Of a stretch of 64,000 nt of DNA, positions 8,959 to 17,648 are shown one piece after another. The stretch is from Paraburkholderia fungorum (GTDB lineage: Bacteria; Pseudomonadota; Gammaproteobacteria; Burkholderiales; Burkholderiaceae). The number at the start of each line of letters is the position of its first letter. Positions within the stretch are counted from its first letter, which is position 1. Both the position numbers and the translations under genes were made by a program. The notes under the pieces were generated by a model that was given only the letters and a program-made list of their open reading frames with translations, was not told the DNA's origin and did no database searches. Location: assembly GCF_902833645.1 (NCBI RefSeq), contig NZ_CADFGE010000008.1:186001-250000 (forward strand), given 5' to 3'.

Positions 8959-10253
8959 GCCCGGCTGCCGAAGAACTCCAGCGCACGCCGCAGTTCCGGC
9001 CTGTGCTCGGCGTAACGTTCCAGCGGCGTGTGTGCCTGCGCCGCCTCCCATGCCTGCCGAACACTGGTGACGCCAGCCGCAGGACCGTCGGGATGCGCGA
9101 GAACGCCACCGCCCGACATGAACAATACGTCGGTGGAATGCACGGCATCGAACGTCGCCGGCACGGTGCCCGCCCATTGTCCTGACGAGAATGCGGGCAA
9201 CACGGCATCGTCGCAACCAGGTGCGAGTGGCGCAGCACAATCGCGCGCGGATTCGATCACCTCGGCATCGCTTTGCGCGAATTTGCCGGCGAGACCGTGC
9301 ACGTGCATATGATCGACACCCGTCAATCGCCAGAGCGTCTGATACGCCTGAAACGACATACCGAGCGCTGGATCGCGCGACATCATCCCGAAACCGTTTC
9401 GATGCGCGTGCAGCACGAGTGGCGTTGCGCGGCGCAGTGTCTGGATCGCCGAAAAGCCGCACCAGTTGATGCTGGCCATCACGCAACTGCCGCCCTCCCG
9501 TTCGACGAGTTCCGCGTGACGGCGCATCGCGTCGAGGTCGTCGGTGATATTGAACGCGACCATGACGGGGCGGCCGCTCCGCTCGCGATAGTCGCGCACT
9601 GCTTTCATCACCGCGCGCACGCGCTCAGCAAGCGGAGCATGCGCGGGATTCGCGCACACTTCGTCATCCTTGATGAAATCGACACCCGCTTCGCACAACT
9701 CGCGCACCAGCGCCGCGGTTTCTTCGGCACCTAAACCAACGTTCGGCTTGATGATGGTGCCGATCATCGGCCTGTCCGCGACTTGCGTCAGCGCCCGCGT
9801 ACCGGCTACGCCATGACGCGGCAATTCAAAGCGCGCACGATATGAGGCCGGCAAGCGCAGCGACAACAGCCGCATGCCGGTGACTTCACCAAGGTCATAC
9901 AGATTGCCGGCAACGGTCGCGGCAAGCGTCGGCAGATTCACGCCGATGTTGGCCAACGGAAACGACAACGTGACGCGAGCGCGCCGCCACGGCCCCGGCG
10001 TGCCCTGACGCGCCAGCCATGCGCTCGGCAAGCTGGGCTGCGAAGCCGGTTCGAGCTCCTCGATTCGCACCACGCTGGCGCGGATGCGCGCGCGTAGCGC
10101 GTCGGATTCATTCGCGACCCGCACGAAAGTGCCGCTCGACTGCTCGCCGGCCATCACGTCGGCCACGCGCGCGGGATCGAGCGGCGTCTCGATCAGATAG
10201 TCGGCTTCGAGGCACTCGTCGGTGACGGTCTGCGCCTGCAATATCGTGTTCAT
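8955..10253 (-). CDS. RuBisCO-like protein (form IV, OiaX-like)
   Basis: 432 aa, full length for the large-subunit fold. By-eye alignment to RuBisCO shows retained catalytic positions: Lys169 in IIKPNVGLG (RuBisCO K175), Lys195/Asp197/Glu198 in DFIKDDE (carbamylated Lys and Mg ligands) and Lys324 in HGLAGKF (loop 6 K334). The phosphate-site segments SSGQWAG and SGGGVLAHP are present in altered form. No small-subunit or phosphoribulokinase gene is near, so carbon fixation is unlikely. The kinase partner fits 3-oxo-isoapionate-4-phosphate decarboxylase (OiaX), which yields a tetrulose phosphate. It overlaps both neighbours by 4 bp. Confidence 0.85.
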   Translation of the reverse strand: MNTILQAQTVTDECLEADYLIETPLDPARVADVMAGEQSSGTFVRVANESDALRARIRASVVRIEELEPASQPSLPSAWLARQGTPGPWRRARVTLSFPLANIGVNLPTLAATVAGNLYDLGEVTGMRLLSLRLPASYRARFELPRHGVAGTRALTQVADRPMIGTIIKPNVGLGAEETAALVRELCEAGVDFIKDDEVCANPAHAPLAERVRAVMKAVRDYRERSGRPVMVAFNITDDLDAMRRHAELVEREGGSCVMASINWCGFSAIQTLRRATPLVLHAHRNGFGMMSRDPALGMSFQAYQTLWRLTGVDHMHVHGLAGKFAQSDAEVIESARDCAAPLAPGCDDAVLPAFSSGQWAGTVPATFDAVHSTDVLFMSGGGVLAHPDGPAAGVTSVRQAWEAAQAHTPLERYAEHRPELRRALEFFGSRA

Positions 10254-10789
10254 AGCGTGCTCAGATCGGGGAAGCGGCGCACCGGATTACGGCCGTCCCA
10301 ATCTCGCGAGGCCGCATAGATCATGTCGAACAGTTTGCCCTTGGGCCCCGCGATCTCCGACAACTCGACCACCGTGCCCGGATGATTTTCGGTGTCGAAG
10401 TAAACGAAACGACCGTTATGCCCCACCTCGCCGCTCATCGCGACTTTGAAGCCTTGCTCCTGCAAACGCGCAAGATCGGCATCGAATGAAGTGGTCCAGT
10501 AAGCGTTGTGCTGCAAACCGGTGTGTCCCGCAGCAAGAAAGTCGCGATACATGGACGGCGCATCGTTGCGGGTCTGGATCAACTCGACCTGCAGCGTGCC
10601 CGAGTTCGCCAGCGCCACCGAGTTATGCACGTCGTACGCTTGCCCACGGTACGTGTAATTCTCGATTGGCACGCGTTCGTTGTAGAACCACGGACCCACG
10701 CCGAGTACGCGGCTCCAGTAATCCATCGCGGCCTCGATATCGCGCACCACATAACCCGCCTGACGGATCTCGCCAAAGAAACGACTCAT
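10250..10789 (-). CDS. VOC-superfamily protein of the RuBisCO-like operon
   Basis: 179 aa from the ATG at 10789 with GGGAGA upstream; the longer open frame to 11017 lies over the permease gene. Two beta-alpha-beta-beta-beta modules can be traced: IRQAGYVVRDIEAAMDYWSRVLGVGPW and LQHNAYWTTSFDADLARLQEQGFKV. Candidate metal ligands are the first-module Gln/His region, Glu in LQVELIQ, His in GLQHNAYW and Glu in TVVELSEI. VOC proteins act as lyases, isomerases, epimerases or dioxygenases; which one is open. The stop overlaps the start of the RuBisCO-like gene (ATGA), so the two are probably coupled. Confidence 0.85.
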   Translation of the reverse strand: MSRFFGEIRQAGYVVRDIEAAMDYWSRVLGVGPWFYNERVPIENYTYRGQAYDVHNSVALANSGTLQVELIQTRNDAPSMYRDFLAAGHTGLQHNAYWTTSFDADLARLQEQGFKVAMSGEVGHNGRFVYFDTENHPGTVVELSEIAGPKGKLFDMIYAASRDWDGRNPVRRFPDLSTL

Positions 10790-10893
10790 GAAACTCTCCC
10801 GATGCTGCCAGTTTTGAAAGACGAGCGACGCCCCGGCGCAACGGGGAACGCAGCGCCCGAATGTCGAACCCGTAACGAGACTTGAAAGAGACC

Positions 10894-12780
10894 TTAGAGA
10901 AAACCGATAGAAAGCCAGGGAATCGCCGCGATCAGAATCAGGCCGACGATCAAAGCCGCCATATAACCGACAATCGGACGAATCCCCGCGTCGGGATTGA
11001 CCTTGCTGATCGCACACGCCGAGTAGTAGCCGACCCCGAACGGCGGCGAGAACAGACCCACGCCCATCGAAAGAATCACGACGATCGCGTAGTGCACTTC
11101 ATTGACGCCCGCGATCCGCGCAATCGGGAACAGCAGCGGTCCGAACAGCACGATGGCGGGAATACCTTCGAGCACACTGCCGAGCATCACGAATACGACG
11201 ATCGACACCGCGAGAAAACCATATGCGCCGCCGGGCATCGAACCCATCAGTTGCGCGAGGTCCTGCGAGAAGCCGGATTGCGTCAGCGCCCACGCCATGG
11301 CCGTCGCGCAACCGATAATGAACAGGATCGCACCGGACAGGGTCGCTGCGTCCACCAGCATGCGGCCAAGGCGCTTCCACTCGAACCGCCGGTAGACGAG
11401 CAGCCCGATCACCATCGAATACGCAATGCCGATGGTCGATACTTCGGTCGCTGTCGCCACACCTTCGACCACCGCCATTCTGATCACGAACGGCAGCGCG
11501 AGCGCCGGCAGCGAGACAACAAACAGACGCCCGATCTGCCGCTTGCTGAAACGCTGCACGCCGCTCAGGTCCTCCTTACGGTAGCGCCACCACACCACCA
11601 CGCACAGAATCAACGCAAGCACGGCGGCTGGCAGCATCCCCGCGGTGAAAAGCGCGGAGATCGACAGGCCGGTCACCGAACCGATCGTAATCAACACAAT
11701 GCTCGGCGGAATGGTTTCGCTTTGCGCGCCGGTGGTGGCAAGCAGCGCAACCAGGTCACCTTCTGAAGCGCCGCGCTTTTTCATTTCCGGAAACAGCACC
11801 GGCGCGATCGCCGCCATGTCCGCGACTTTCGAACCGGAAATACCCGATACCAGATACATCGCACCGATCAGCACGAACGACAAACCACCATGCAAGTGCC
11901 CCACGAGGCTCGCGAGAAACTCGATCATCGCGCGCGCCATCCCGGTCATTTCGATCAGCAAGCCGAGAAACACAAACAATGGCACCGCCAGCAACACCAA
12001 ATGAGACATCCCCTCATCCATACGACCCACTACGACCTCGAGCGGCGTGAAGGTCGAGAGCCCGAGATAGCCGAACGTGGCAAGCGCGAACGAAAAGCCA
12101 ATGGGCACGCCTGAAAAAATACCGATCGCCACCACGCCGACGAAGAAGATCACCAGGTTGGCCTTTCCGAGCGTCTGGAACCACGGACCGGCAAATACCG
12201 CCACGAGGCCCAATAGCGCGGCAATCGCGAGCACGATCAGCACGTCGCGCAAGCGACTCACCTGCGCAAGACGAATCAGGCCAACGGTCAGCATAAGCGC
12301 GGCACCTATCGGCAACGCGAGCGCGCGCCATGCATTGCTGATCTCCAGTGCGGGTGTGACGATCGCTGCCTCGCCCGATGCATAGTCGTAAGCGGGTCCG
12401 ATCAGCAGCGCGAGTAAGGCGATCGACGCAGCGATCGCCAGCGTATCGACGAATGCGCGCCGCTGCGCCGAAAGACGGCTGACGAAAGCCGTCATCCGCA
12501 TATGTTCACCGCGCCGCAACGCAAGTACGGCGCCCAGCATGGCGAGCCACAGAAACAGAATCCCGGCAAGTTCGTCCGACCACACCAGCGGCTGGTGCAG
12601 CGCATAGCGGCAGATCACGCCCGCCAGCAGCACGACGATCTCCACCGCCAGCAGCGCCGCCGCACAGACCTCGACGAGCGCGATCAAGCCGCGATCGAAG
12701 CTTCGCAGCCAGCGGCGCGGCAGGCTCGCCGCGTGCAACGCGACGGCTGCCTCGGCCGGATTCAATGCGTGATTCGACAT
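10894..12780 (-). CDS. TRAP transporter fused permease (DctQ-DctM)
   Basis: 628 aa from the ATG at 12780 with GAGGAGG 7 bp upstream. The N-terminal third has four hydrophobic helices and the DctQ-type segment WSDELAGILFLWLAMLGAVLALRRGEHMRM. The rest is a DctM large permease with many helices (FVGVVAIGIFSGVPIGFSFAL, GSKVADMAAIAPVLFPEMKKRGAS, SMGVGLFSPPFGVGYYSA). It should import a carboxylated substrate with the binding protein encoded upstream. A 104-bp gap without a clear terminator separates it from the VOC gene. Confidence 0.93.
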   Translation of the reverse strand: MSNHALNPAEAAVALHAASLPRRWLRSFDRGLIALVEVCAAALLAVEIVVLLAGVICRYALHQPLVWSDELAGILFLWLAMLGAVLALRRGEHMRMTAFVSRLSAQRRAFVDTLAIAASIALLALLIGPAYDYASGEAAIVTPALEISNAWRALALPIGAALMLTVGLIRLAQVSRLRDVLIVLAIAALLGLVAVFAGPWFQTLGKANLVIFFVGVVAIGIFSGVPIGFSFALATFGYLGLSTFTPLEVVVGRMDEGMSHLVLLAVPLFVFLGLLIEMTGMARAMIEFLASLVGHLHGGLSFVLIGAMYLVSGISGSKVADMAAIAPVLFPEMKKRGASEGDLVALLATTGAQSETIPPSIVLITIGSVTGLSISALFTAGMLPAAVLALILCVVVWWRYRKEDLSGVQRFSKRQIGRLFVVSLPALALPFVIRMAVVEGVATATEVSTIGIAYSMVIGLLVYRRFEWKRLGRMLVDAATLSGAILFIIGCATAMAWALTQSGFSQDLAQLMGSMPGGAYGFLAVSIVVFVMLGSVLEGIPAIVLFGPLLFPIARIAGVNEVHYAIVVILSMGVGLFSPPFGVGYYSACAISKVNPDAGIRPIVGYMAALIVGLILIAAIPWLSIGFL

Positions 12781-12869
12781 ACGGATGCCTCCTCGCGGCC
12801 GCTCGCCGCGCTTCGCGTCATGCTCACCAATGTGCCGCACGGTCGGAACTCAAGGTTCGCCGCTTGCGC

Positions 12870-13895
12870 TTAAGCCAGCTTGCCGACCGATTGTTCGAGC
12901 AGGTCCCACGCCTGCGTGCCGAACTTGCTCTTCCATTCGGCGTAGAAACCCGCCTGGCGCAGCGCCGCGCGGAACGTGTCCGGCGCAGGACGATTGATGG
13001 CGAGGCCTTTGCTTTGCAGATCCGCGACGGCGGCTTCATTGAGCTTGCGAACGTCGTCGCGTTGTTTCAGCGCGCCTTGATTGAACGCATCGCTGGCGAT
13101 TGCTTGCAGGTCCTTCGGCAAACGTTGCCACGCGCGCTGGTTCAGCACGAACCAGTAGCCGTCCCACATGTGGTTGGTCAACGAGCAATACTTCTGCACC
13201 TCGTAGAGCTTCGCGACCTGCACGATCGGCAGCGGATTTTCCTGTGCGTCGACGATATGCGTTTGCAGCGACGAATAGACTTCGCTGAATTGCAGGCTCG
13301 TCGGCGCGGCGCCCAGGCCCTTGAACATGTCGATGCTGAGCGGACTCACCGGCACACGAATCTTCAGACCGCGCATGTTTTGCGCGCTGACAATCGGCCC
13401 GTTGCTGGTCGTGGTCTGACGAAAACCGTTGTCCCACATCTTTTCAAACGACTCGAGCCCGGCCTTCTGCATCGCGGCACGCACGTAGGCGCCGAGCTTG
13501 CCGTCCATCGCGCTCCATACCTGGTTGTAGTCGCTAAACGCAAAGCCAACCGCATTGATCGCGACCGATGGCGCGAGTGTAGAAACCACCAGTGCGGACG
13601 GCGTGAACATCTCAATGCCGCCGCTGCGCACCTGCGCAAGCATGTCAGTATCGCCACCCAACTGGTTGTTAGGGAATATCCGTATCTCCATGCGTCCCTT
13701 CGACGCCTCTTTGATCTGGTTGGCCGCTTCCTGCGAGCGCACGTTCAGCGGATGCGTGAGCGGCAGATTGTTGCCGTACTTGAACACGAATTCCGGGCCG
13801 GACGCCGCGCGCACGATCGCCGGAAAGCCCAGCGCGCCGGCCACCGGCATGGCGGCAGCGGCACGCAGCAACGTGCGTCTCGCGAGGTTGGTCAT
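12870..13895 (-). CDS. TRAP transporter substrate-binding protein (DctP)
   Basis: 341 aa from the ATG at 13895, with GGAGA upstream. The N-terminus LARRTLLRAAAAMPVAGALG is a Tat-like signal with twin arginines. The mature part shows the DctP pattern (FKYGNNLPLTHPLNVRSQEAANQIKEAS; GLKIRVPVSPLSIDMFKGLGAAPTSL; SEVYSSLQTHIVDAQENPL). It captures an organic acid in the periplasm for the permease encoded 89 bp downstream. A 16-bp site shared with the divergent LacI-type gene lies 41 bp upstream of its start. Confidence 0.93.
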   Translation of the reverse strand: MTNLARRTLLRAAAAMPVAGALGFPAIVRAASGPEFVFKYGNNLPLTHPLNVRSQEAANQIKEASKGRMEIRIFPNNQLGGDTDMLAQVRSGGIEMFTPSALVVSTLAPSVAINAVGFAFSDYNQVWSAMDGKLGAYVRAAMQKAGLESFEKMWDNGFRQTTTSNGPIVSAQNMRGLKIRVPVSPLSIDMFKGLGAAPTSLQFSEVYSSLQTHIVDAQENPLPIVQVAKLYEVQKYCSLTNHMWDGYWFVLNQRAWQRLPKDLQAIASDAFNQGALKQRDDVRKLNEAAVADLQSKGLAINRPAPDTFRAALRQAGFYAEWKSKFGTQAWDLLEQSVGKLA

Positions 13896-13935
13896 TTGGG
13901 TGTCTCCTTGCTTATAATTGATGTGACTGTCGAAT

Positions 13936-13951
13936 CCATCAAAAACCATCA
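13936..13951. promoter_or_regulatory. Putative LacI-type operator, copy 1
   Basis: CCATCAAAAACCATCA lies 41 bp before the start of the TRAP binding-protein gene. Its exact reverse complement is at 14054-14069. Placement on both sides of the divergent promoter region and perfect 16-bp identity suggest binding by the LacI-family protein encoded at 14094. The unit is a direct repeat (GATGG-N5-GATGG on the other strand) rather than a classical palindrome. Confidence 0.55.
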
Positions 13952-14053
13952 TCACTCGCTGACACCGCTCTGATTTCCGGTCACTGCGTATCAGCCGTCG
14001 TGCGATAGCTGCAAGACTAGGCGTGCGCGGCAATTGCTGTCAAACCGCGAACT

Positions 14054-14069
14054 TGATGGTTTTTGATGG
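14054..14069. promoter_or_regulatory. Putative LacI-type operator, copy 2 (inverted)
   Basis: TGATGGTTTTTGATGG ends 24 bp before the start of the LacI-family gene and is the exact reverse complement of the site at 13936-13951. The distance between the first bases of the two copies is 118 bp. Binding to both could repress the operon and the regulator together; this is inferred from position only. Confidence 0.55.
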
Positions 14070-14093
14070 ACTTCCACTCTGCGAAGGACGGCT

Positions 14094-15149
14094 ATGTCCG
14101 AACCGCTTCTCGTCACCGCAGCCACGCGGGCGCGCATTCCCGACATTGCGCGCGCCGCCGGCGTCTCGACCGCCACGGTGGATCGCGTACTCAATGGCCG
14201 CGAAGGCGTACGCGCGGTCACCGCGCAACGTGTGCTTCAGGCGGCCGCGCAACTCGGTTATCTGCTCACGCCGGAAACCCCCGCGGCGTCTGCTTCAAAA
14301 CCCATGCGCATTGCGTTTCTTCTGCCCGCCGGCACCAATCGCTATTTGCACATGCTCGGCGATTACATCGACTTCGCGCACGATCAGTGGAATGCGTTGG
14401 ACATGAAATGCCGCGTCCACTACGTCGAGAGTTTTAACCCGAAAGAACTCGCGGACCGTCTGCTGCACTACGGACAACGTGCGGACGGTGTCGTGTTCAT
14501 GGCGCTCGAGCATCCCGTCGTACGCGATGCGGTGAATACGCTCGCCGATCAAGGCGTGCCGGCTATTACGCTGATTTCAGATTTGTCGAACGCGCGGCGA
14601 CTGGCGTACGTGGGCATCGACAATCGCTCAGCCGGACGAACGGCAGCGTTGCTGCTGGGACGCTTCATGGGTCCACGGCCGAGTGGGAAGATCGCGATGC
14701 TGGCGGGCAGCCTCAACTATCGTGGCCATGAAGAACGCGAGATCGGTTTTCTGCACCTGATCGAATCGACGTTTCCGCAGGTGCGGGTCATCGGCTTGCG
14801 AGAGGGGCACGACGATAGCGAGCGCAACTATGCGCAGACGCGCAAGCTGCTGGAACAGCATCCTGATCTCGCGGGAATTTACAACAGTGGCGGCGGATCT
14901 GACGGGGTCGCTCGCGCGATTGTCGAAGCCCGTGCCGAGCAGAAGATCCTGTTTGTCGGGCACGGATTGACACCTGACACGAGAGCCCTCCTGATCGACG
15001 GGACGATGGATGCATTGATCACACAAACACCGCAGGCCATGGTGGGGAATTGTTTGCGCATTTTCCGCAACGTACGGGAAAAACGCGAGGCGATGAGTGA
15101 CGTTAAACCTGTGCAGTTCAGTATTGTGCTGAGGGAGAATTTGCCTTGA
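14094..15149 (+). CDS. LacI-family transcriptional regulator
   Basis: 351 aa. The N-terminal helix-turn-helix and hinge are clear: IPDIARAAGVSTATVDRVLNGREGVRAVTAQRV at residues 15-47, then the hinge helix region. The rest is a periplasmic-binding-protein-like sensor domain (MRIAFLLPAGTNRYLHMLGDYIDFAHDQW; GIYNSGGGSDGVARAI). It is transcribed away from the TRAP/RuBisCO-like operon across a 198-bp region that holds two inverted copies of a 16-bp site. It is the likely substrate-responsive controller of that operon. Confidence 0.9.
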   Translation: MSEPLLVTAATRARIPDIARAAGVSTATVDRVLNGREGVRAVTAQRVLQAAAQLGYLLTPETPAASASKPMRIAFLLPAGTNRYLHMLGDYIDFAHDQWNALDMKCRVHYVESFNPKELADRLLHYGQRADGVVFMALEHPVVRDAVNTLADQGVPAITLISDLSNARRLAYVGIDNRSAGRTAALLLGRFMGPRPSGKIAMLAGSLNYRGHEEREIGFLHLIESTFPQVRVIGLREGHDDSERNYAQTRKLLEQHPDLAGIYNSGGGSDGVARAIVEARAEQKILFVGHGLTPDTRALLIDGTMDALITQTPQAMVGNCLRIFRNVREKREAMSDVKPVQFSIVLRENLP

Positions 15150-15274
15150 TTCGCGGGGTTTGAAGCGAGGGTTTGAAACTTGCCGGCAGGTCTGCGGCGA
15201 CGGCGAATCACGTCAGGCATGCCGGATGCTCAGTCTCCAGCGTATTCAATCGTTGATATTCAAGGAGACACATC

Positions 15275-15349
15275 ATGCCTTATCTTCTCGGCTGGCTGCT
15301 CGGCGTCCCACTTATCGTACTGATTATCCTGTACCTCATCTTCCATTAA
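15275..15349 (+). CDS. Very small hydrophobic membrane peptide
   Basis: 24 aa, missed by length filters. The ATG has AAGGAG 9 bp upstream. The sequence MPYLLGWLLGVPLIVLIIL continues with YLIFH and is a single membrane-spanning helix with no charged residue. It stands alone between the LacI-type gene and the conserved hypothetical gene at 15594. Resemblance to other one-helix peptides of Burkholderia is likely, but no function is known. The good ribosome-binding site and purely hydrophobic composition are the evidence that it is real. Confidence 0.55.
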   Translation: MPYLLGWLLGVPLIVLIILYLIFH

Positions 15350-15593
15350 CTCGTTGCAGCATAGACAGTTCACCTGAAGATCGGTCCGCGCGGCGCTGCC
15401 TGTCCGGGCACGCCGCGTTTCCCGACGGCCTCGCCCCTCCATGTCGCCATCCATCGATAGCAGTAATGGATCGGCACTCATTCCTTTTCACTTGCACTGT
15501 ACAAAACGGTGCGTAAAACTAGGTCCCCTAGTCCGCGCAAAATGCCATATCTGCACACGCACGCACAGACTGCGTACGAGCAAGGAGGGACCG

Positions 15594-15974
15594 ATGGCAA
15601 GCAACGAATACACGCTGTCACATCAGGACGTAGTGAGGGCAGTGATCATTCATCAGAACATACATGAGGGCTTCTGGACGCTGAACATCAATTTCAACGT
15701 CGCCGCCACTCATGGCCCACAAGTGCCGGACCCCTGTCTCGCGGTGACGATCAAGGGCATCGGCATCATGCGGGCTTCGTCTACCGATCCGCTCGCCATC
15801 AACGCAGCCCTCGTCAATCCCGCGACGCCGGAACGGGTCGATAGTCCGGAACGCTCCGTGCATATCGCCGCTGCCGTCAACGGCACGCATGAAGGCGGCA
15901 TGCAATTCTGTCGCGACGCCTATCGCAGTGTCGCTGTACAAAGCGCGCTCAGAGTGCCGGGCAAACCCAGTTGA
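15594..15974 (+). CDS. Conserved hypothetical protein
   Basis: 126 aa with AAGGAGG 6 bp before the ATG. It has no signal peptide or membrane helix. Features seen: TLSHQDVVRAVIIHQNIHEGFWTLNINFNVAATH near the N-terminus and a region rich in small residues in the middle. It is a predicted soluble beta-rich protein whose family I do not recognise beyond similar uncharacterised Burkholderia proteins. It appears to be a single-gene unit. Confidence 0.65.
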   Translation: MASNEYTLSHQDVVRAVIIHQNIHEGFWTLNINFNVAATHGPQVPDPCLAVTIKGIGIMRASSTDPLAINAALVNPATPERVDSPERSVHIAAAVNGTHEGGMQFCRDAYRSVAVQSALRVPGKPS

Positions 15975-16400
15975 ACGGGGTCAGCGAACCGCCGCCATCA
16001 AGGCACCAGTGCCGACCAGCAAACTGCTCACCAACGCAAACGTCACCGCCGCGCTCGAAGATCGTTCAAGGACAGCGGATGGACGGCCGGTGCCGGCAAG
16101 CATTCGGTTAAGAAAATGCACCATGCCCGGCGAGCGCGTCTTCCGGCGCGGGTGACGCCGGAATTCGCCCGCGTGCTGTCCTCCTGTGAAGGCAGCGAGA
16201 CACCGGATGGCAGCTTGTGGCCGCGCAAGACCGCCGGCCTAGGGCCGGCGGCCCGGACGGTTGTCCCGGGCATGAATGCACCCTGAAAATATATCCGGAG
16301 GCAGGCTGGATATGCTTCTTAAAGCGGTGCAATCATCCGCCGCACGCAGAATGATCTTCCTTTAGAATGGCATTTATCTGAATTAACTTCCGTCGATGCT
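15975..16400. other. 426-bp intergenic region before the Lrp gene
   Basis: No supported gene; small frames here lack ribosome-binding sites. It contains one strong GC hairpin (16231-16251) and, near 16340-16395, the AT-richer promoter region of the Lrp-family gene. Confidence 0.5.
16231..16251. terminator. Strong GC hairpin, possible transcription stop
   Basis: CCGCCGGCC and GGCCGGCGG are perfect 9-bp arms with a TAG loop. No T-run follows, so it is not a classical intrinsic terminator; it may end the upstream transcript with Rho or be an extragenic palindrome. Confidence 0.35.
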
Positions 16401-16874
16401 ATGTCTACCCGAAATCGCCCACTGGACAACCAGGATCGGAAGATCATGCGCGAATTGCAGAAGAACGCGCGCCTGAGCAATGCCGAACTTGCTGAACTGG
16501 TCGGCATGTCGACTACGGCGTGCTGGAATCGCACGCGTCAACTGGAAGCCGAGGGGTATATCCGGGGCTATGTCGCCTTGCTCGATCAGCAGAAACTCGG
16601 CTTCGCCGACGTAGTGCTGCTCGAAGTCACGCTCAACCGTCACGACGACGATGCCCTCGCGCGCTTCGGCGCCGAACTGGCGATGTTGCCGGAAGTACTG
16701 GAAGCGTATCTGGTGTCGGGCGACTACGACTACCTGGTGAAAGTGGCGGTCGACGGCACGGCGGGCTACGAACGCTTTCTACGCGAGAAGCTCTACAAGA
16801 TCGCCGGCATCCGCCACAGCCGCTCGATGTTTGCCCTCCGCTGCATGAAGAGCATTCCGTCGATCGCGATCTGA
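16401..16874 (+). CDS. Lrp/AsnC-family transcriptional regulator
   Basis: 157 aa. The winged helix (LDNQDRKIMRELQKNARLSNAELAELVGMSTTACWNRTRQLEAEGYI) is followed by the RAM/AsnC ligand domain (LLEVTLNRHDDDALARFGAELAMLPEVLEAYLVSGDYDYLVKVAVDG). Such proteins sense amino acids. It ends exactly one base before the stop of the convergent LysE-family exporter gene, a pairing typical of amino-acid exporters and their regulators, although here they are convergent rather than divergent. Confidence 0.92.
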   Translation: MSTRNRPLDNQDRKIMRELQKNARLSNAELAELVGMSTTACWNRTRQLEAEGYIRGYVALLDQQKLGFADVVLLEVTLNRHDDDALARFGAELAMLPEVLEAYLVSGDYDYLVKVAVDGTAGYERFLREKLYKIAGIRHSRSMFALRCMKSIPSIAI

Positions 16875-17522
16875 TCAGGCGACGCCTGCCAGCTTCAACG
16901 CGTCGACGGTCATGTGCGCGCCGAGTGCGATCAGAACAATGCCCATCATCCAGCGCTGAGCCAGCAGAAATCCTGGACGACGCGAGAGGAACGTCGCCAT
17001 GCTGCCGGAACAGATTGCCACCAGCCCGTTGACCGAAGCGAACGCCACAATCAGCAGTGAACCGAGCATGAGCGATTGCCTGAAAACGCTGCCGTCCTGA
17101 TAGTCGATGAATTGCGGCAGGAGCGATAGAAAGATCATCGCGAGTTTGGGATTCAACAGGCTGGTGGTTGCCCCCATCGCCAGAAGCCGGCGCGGCCGTT
17201 CGCGCGGCAGATCACGGACCTCCAGCGGAGAACGGCCACCCGGCTTCACGGCCTGCCACGCGAGGTAGAACAGATACGCCGCCCCCACCGCACCCAGCAC
17301 GCTGGCAGCATAAGGCACGCTCAGGAAAACCGCGGTGATGCCGAACGCCGCGCTGAACATATAGAAGAGATATCCCAGCATGACGCCCGCCAGCGATATC
17401 AGCCCGGCCGTGCGTCCCTGCGCGATCGAGCGCGACATGACGTAGACCATGTTCGGACCCGGTGTCACTGCAAGCATGCCGCCGACCGCCAGAAATCCGT
17501 AAATCGATACCGTACCGTGCAT
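16875..17522 (-). CDS. LysE/RhtB-family amino-acid exporter
   Basis: 215 aa, about six membrane helices. The family signature is at the N-terminus (GGMLAVTPGPNMVYVMSRSIAQGRTAGLISLAGVMLGYLFYM), and GATTSLLNPKLAMIFLSLLPQFI matches the second conserved block. It should pump an amino acid or a related small compound out of the cell. The Lrp-type gene converges on its 3' end and a LysR-type gene is divergent 126 bp upstream; either could control it. Confidence 0.9.
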   Translation of the reverse strand: MHGTVSIYGFLAVGGMLAVTPGPNMVYVMSRSIAQGRTAGLISLAGVMLGYLFYMFSAAFGITAVFLSVPYAASVLGAVGAAYLFYLAWQAVKPGGRSPLEVRDLPRERPRRLLAMGATTSLLNPKLAMIFLSLLPQFIDYQDGSVFRQSLMLGSLLIVAFASVNGLVAICSGSMATFLSRRPGFLLAQRWMMGIVLIALGAHMTVDALKLAGVA

Positions 17523-17648
17523 TGTCGCGGGCTCCCTTCAAGGACTCAGCATGAGTGGCACAGTATCGGCCGATAGGCATACGCCAGTAAAACGAATTAA
17601 ACTGAACCCATTACTCAGATTTTCTGACGAATTTGAAAACGGCTCAAA

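Noticed and set aside
8959..9486. 176-codon N-terminal extension of the DUF1537 kinase frame
   Set aside because: The extension lies over the RuBisCO-like gene and has no family resemblance; the ATG at 8958 overlaps the upstream stop as usual for coupled genes.
10790..11017. 76-codon extension of the VOC frame
   Set aside because: It overlaps the 3' end of the TRAP permease gene and lacks resemblance; the ATG at 10789 has a ribosome site.
12765..13973. 402-aa open frame on the plus strand
   Set aside because: Antisense to the TRAP binding-protein gene with its clear signal and DctP pattern; composition is that of a shadow frame.
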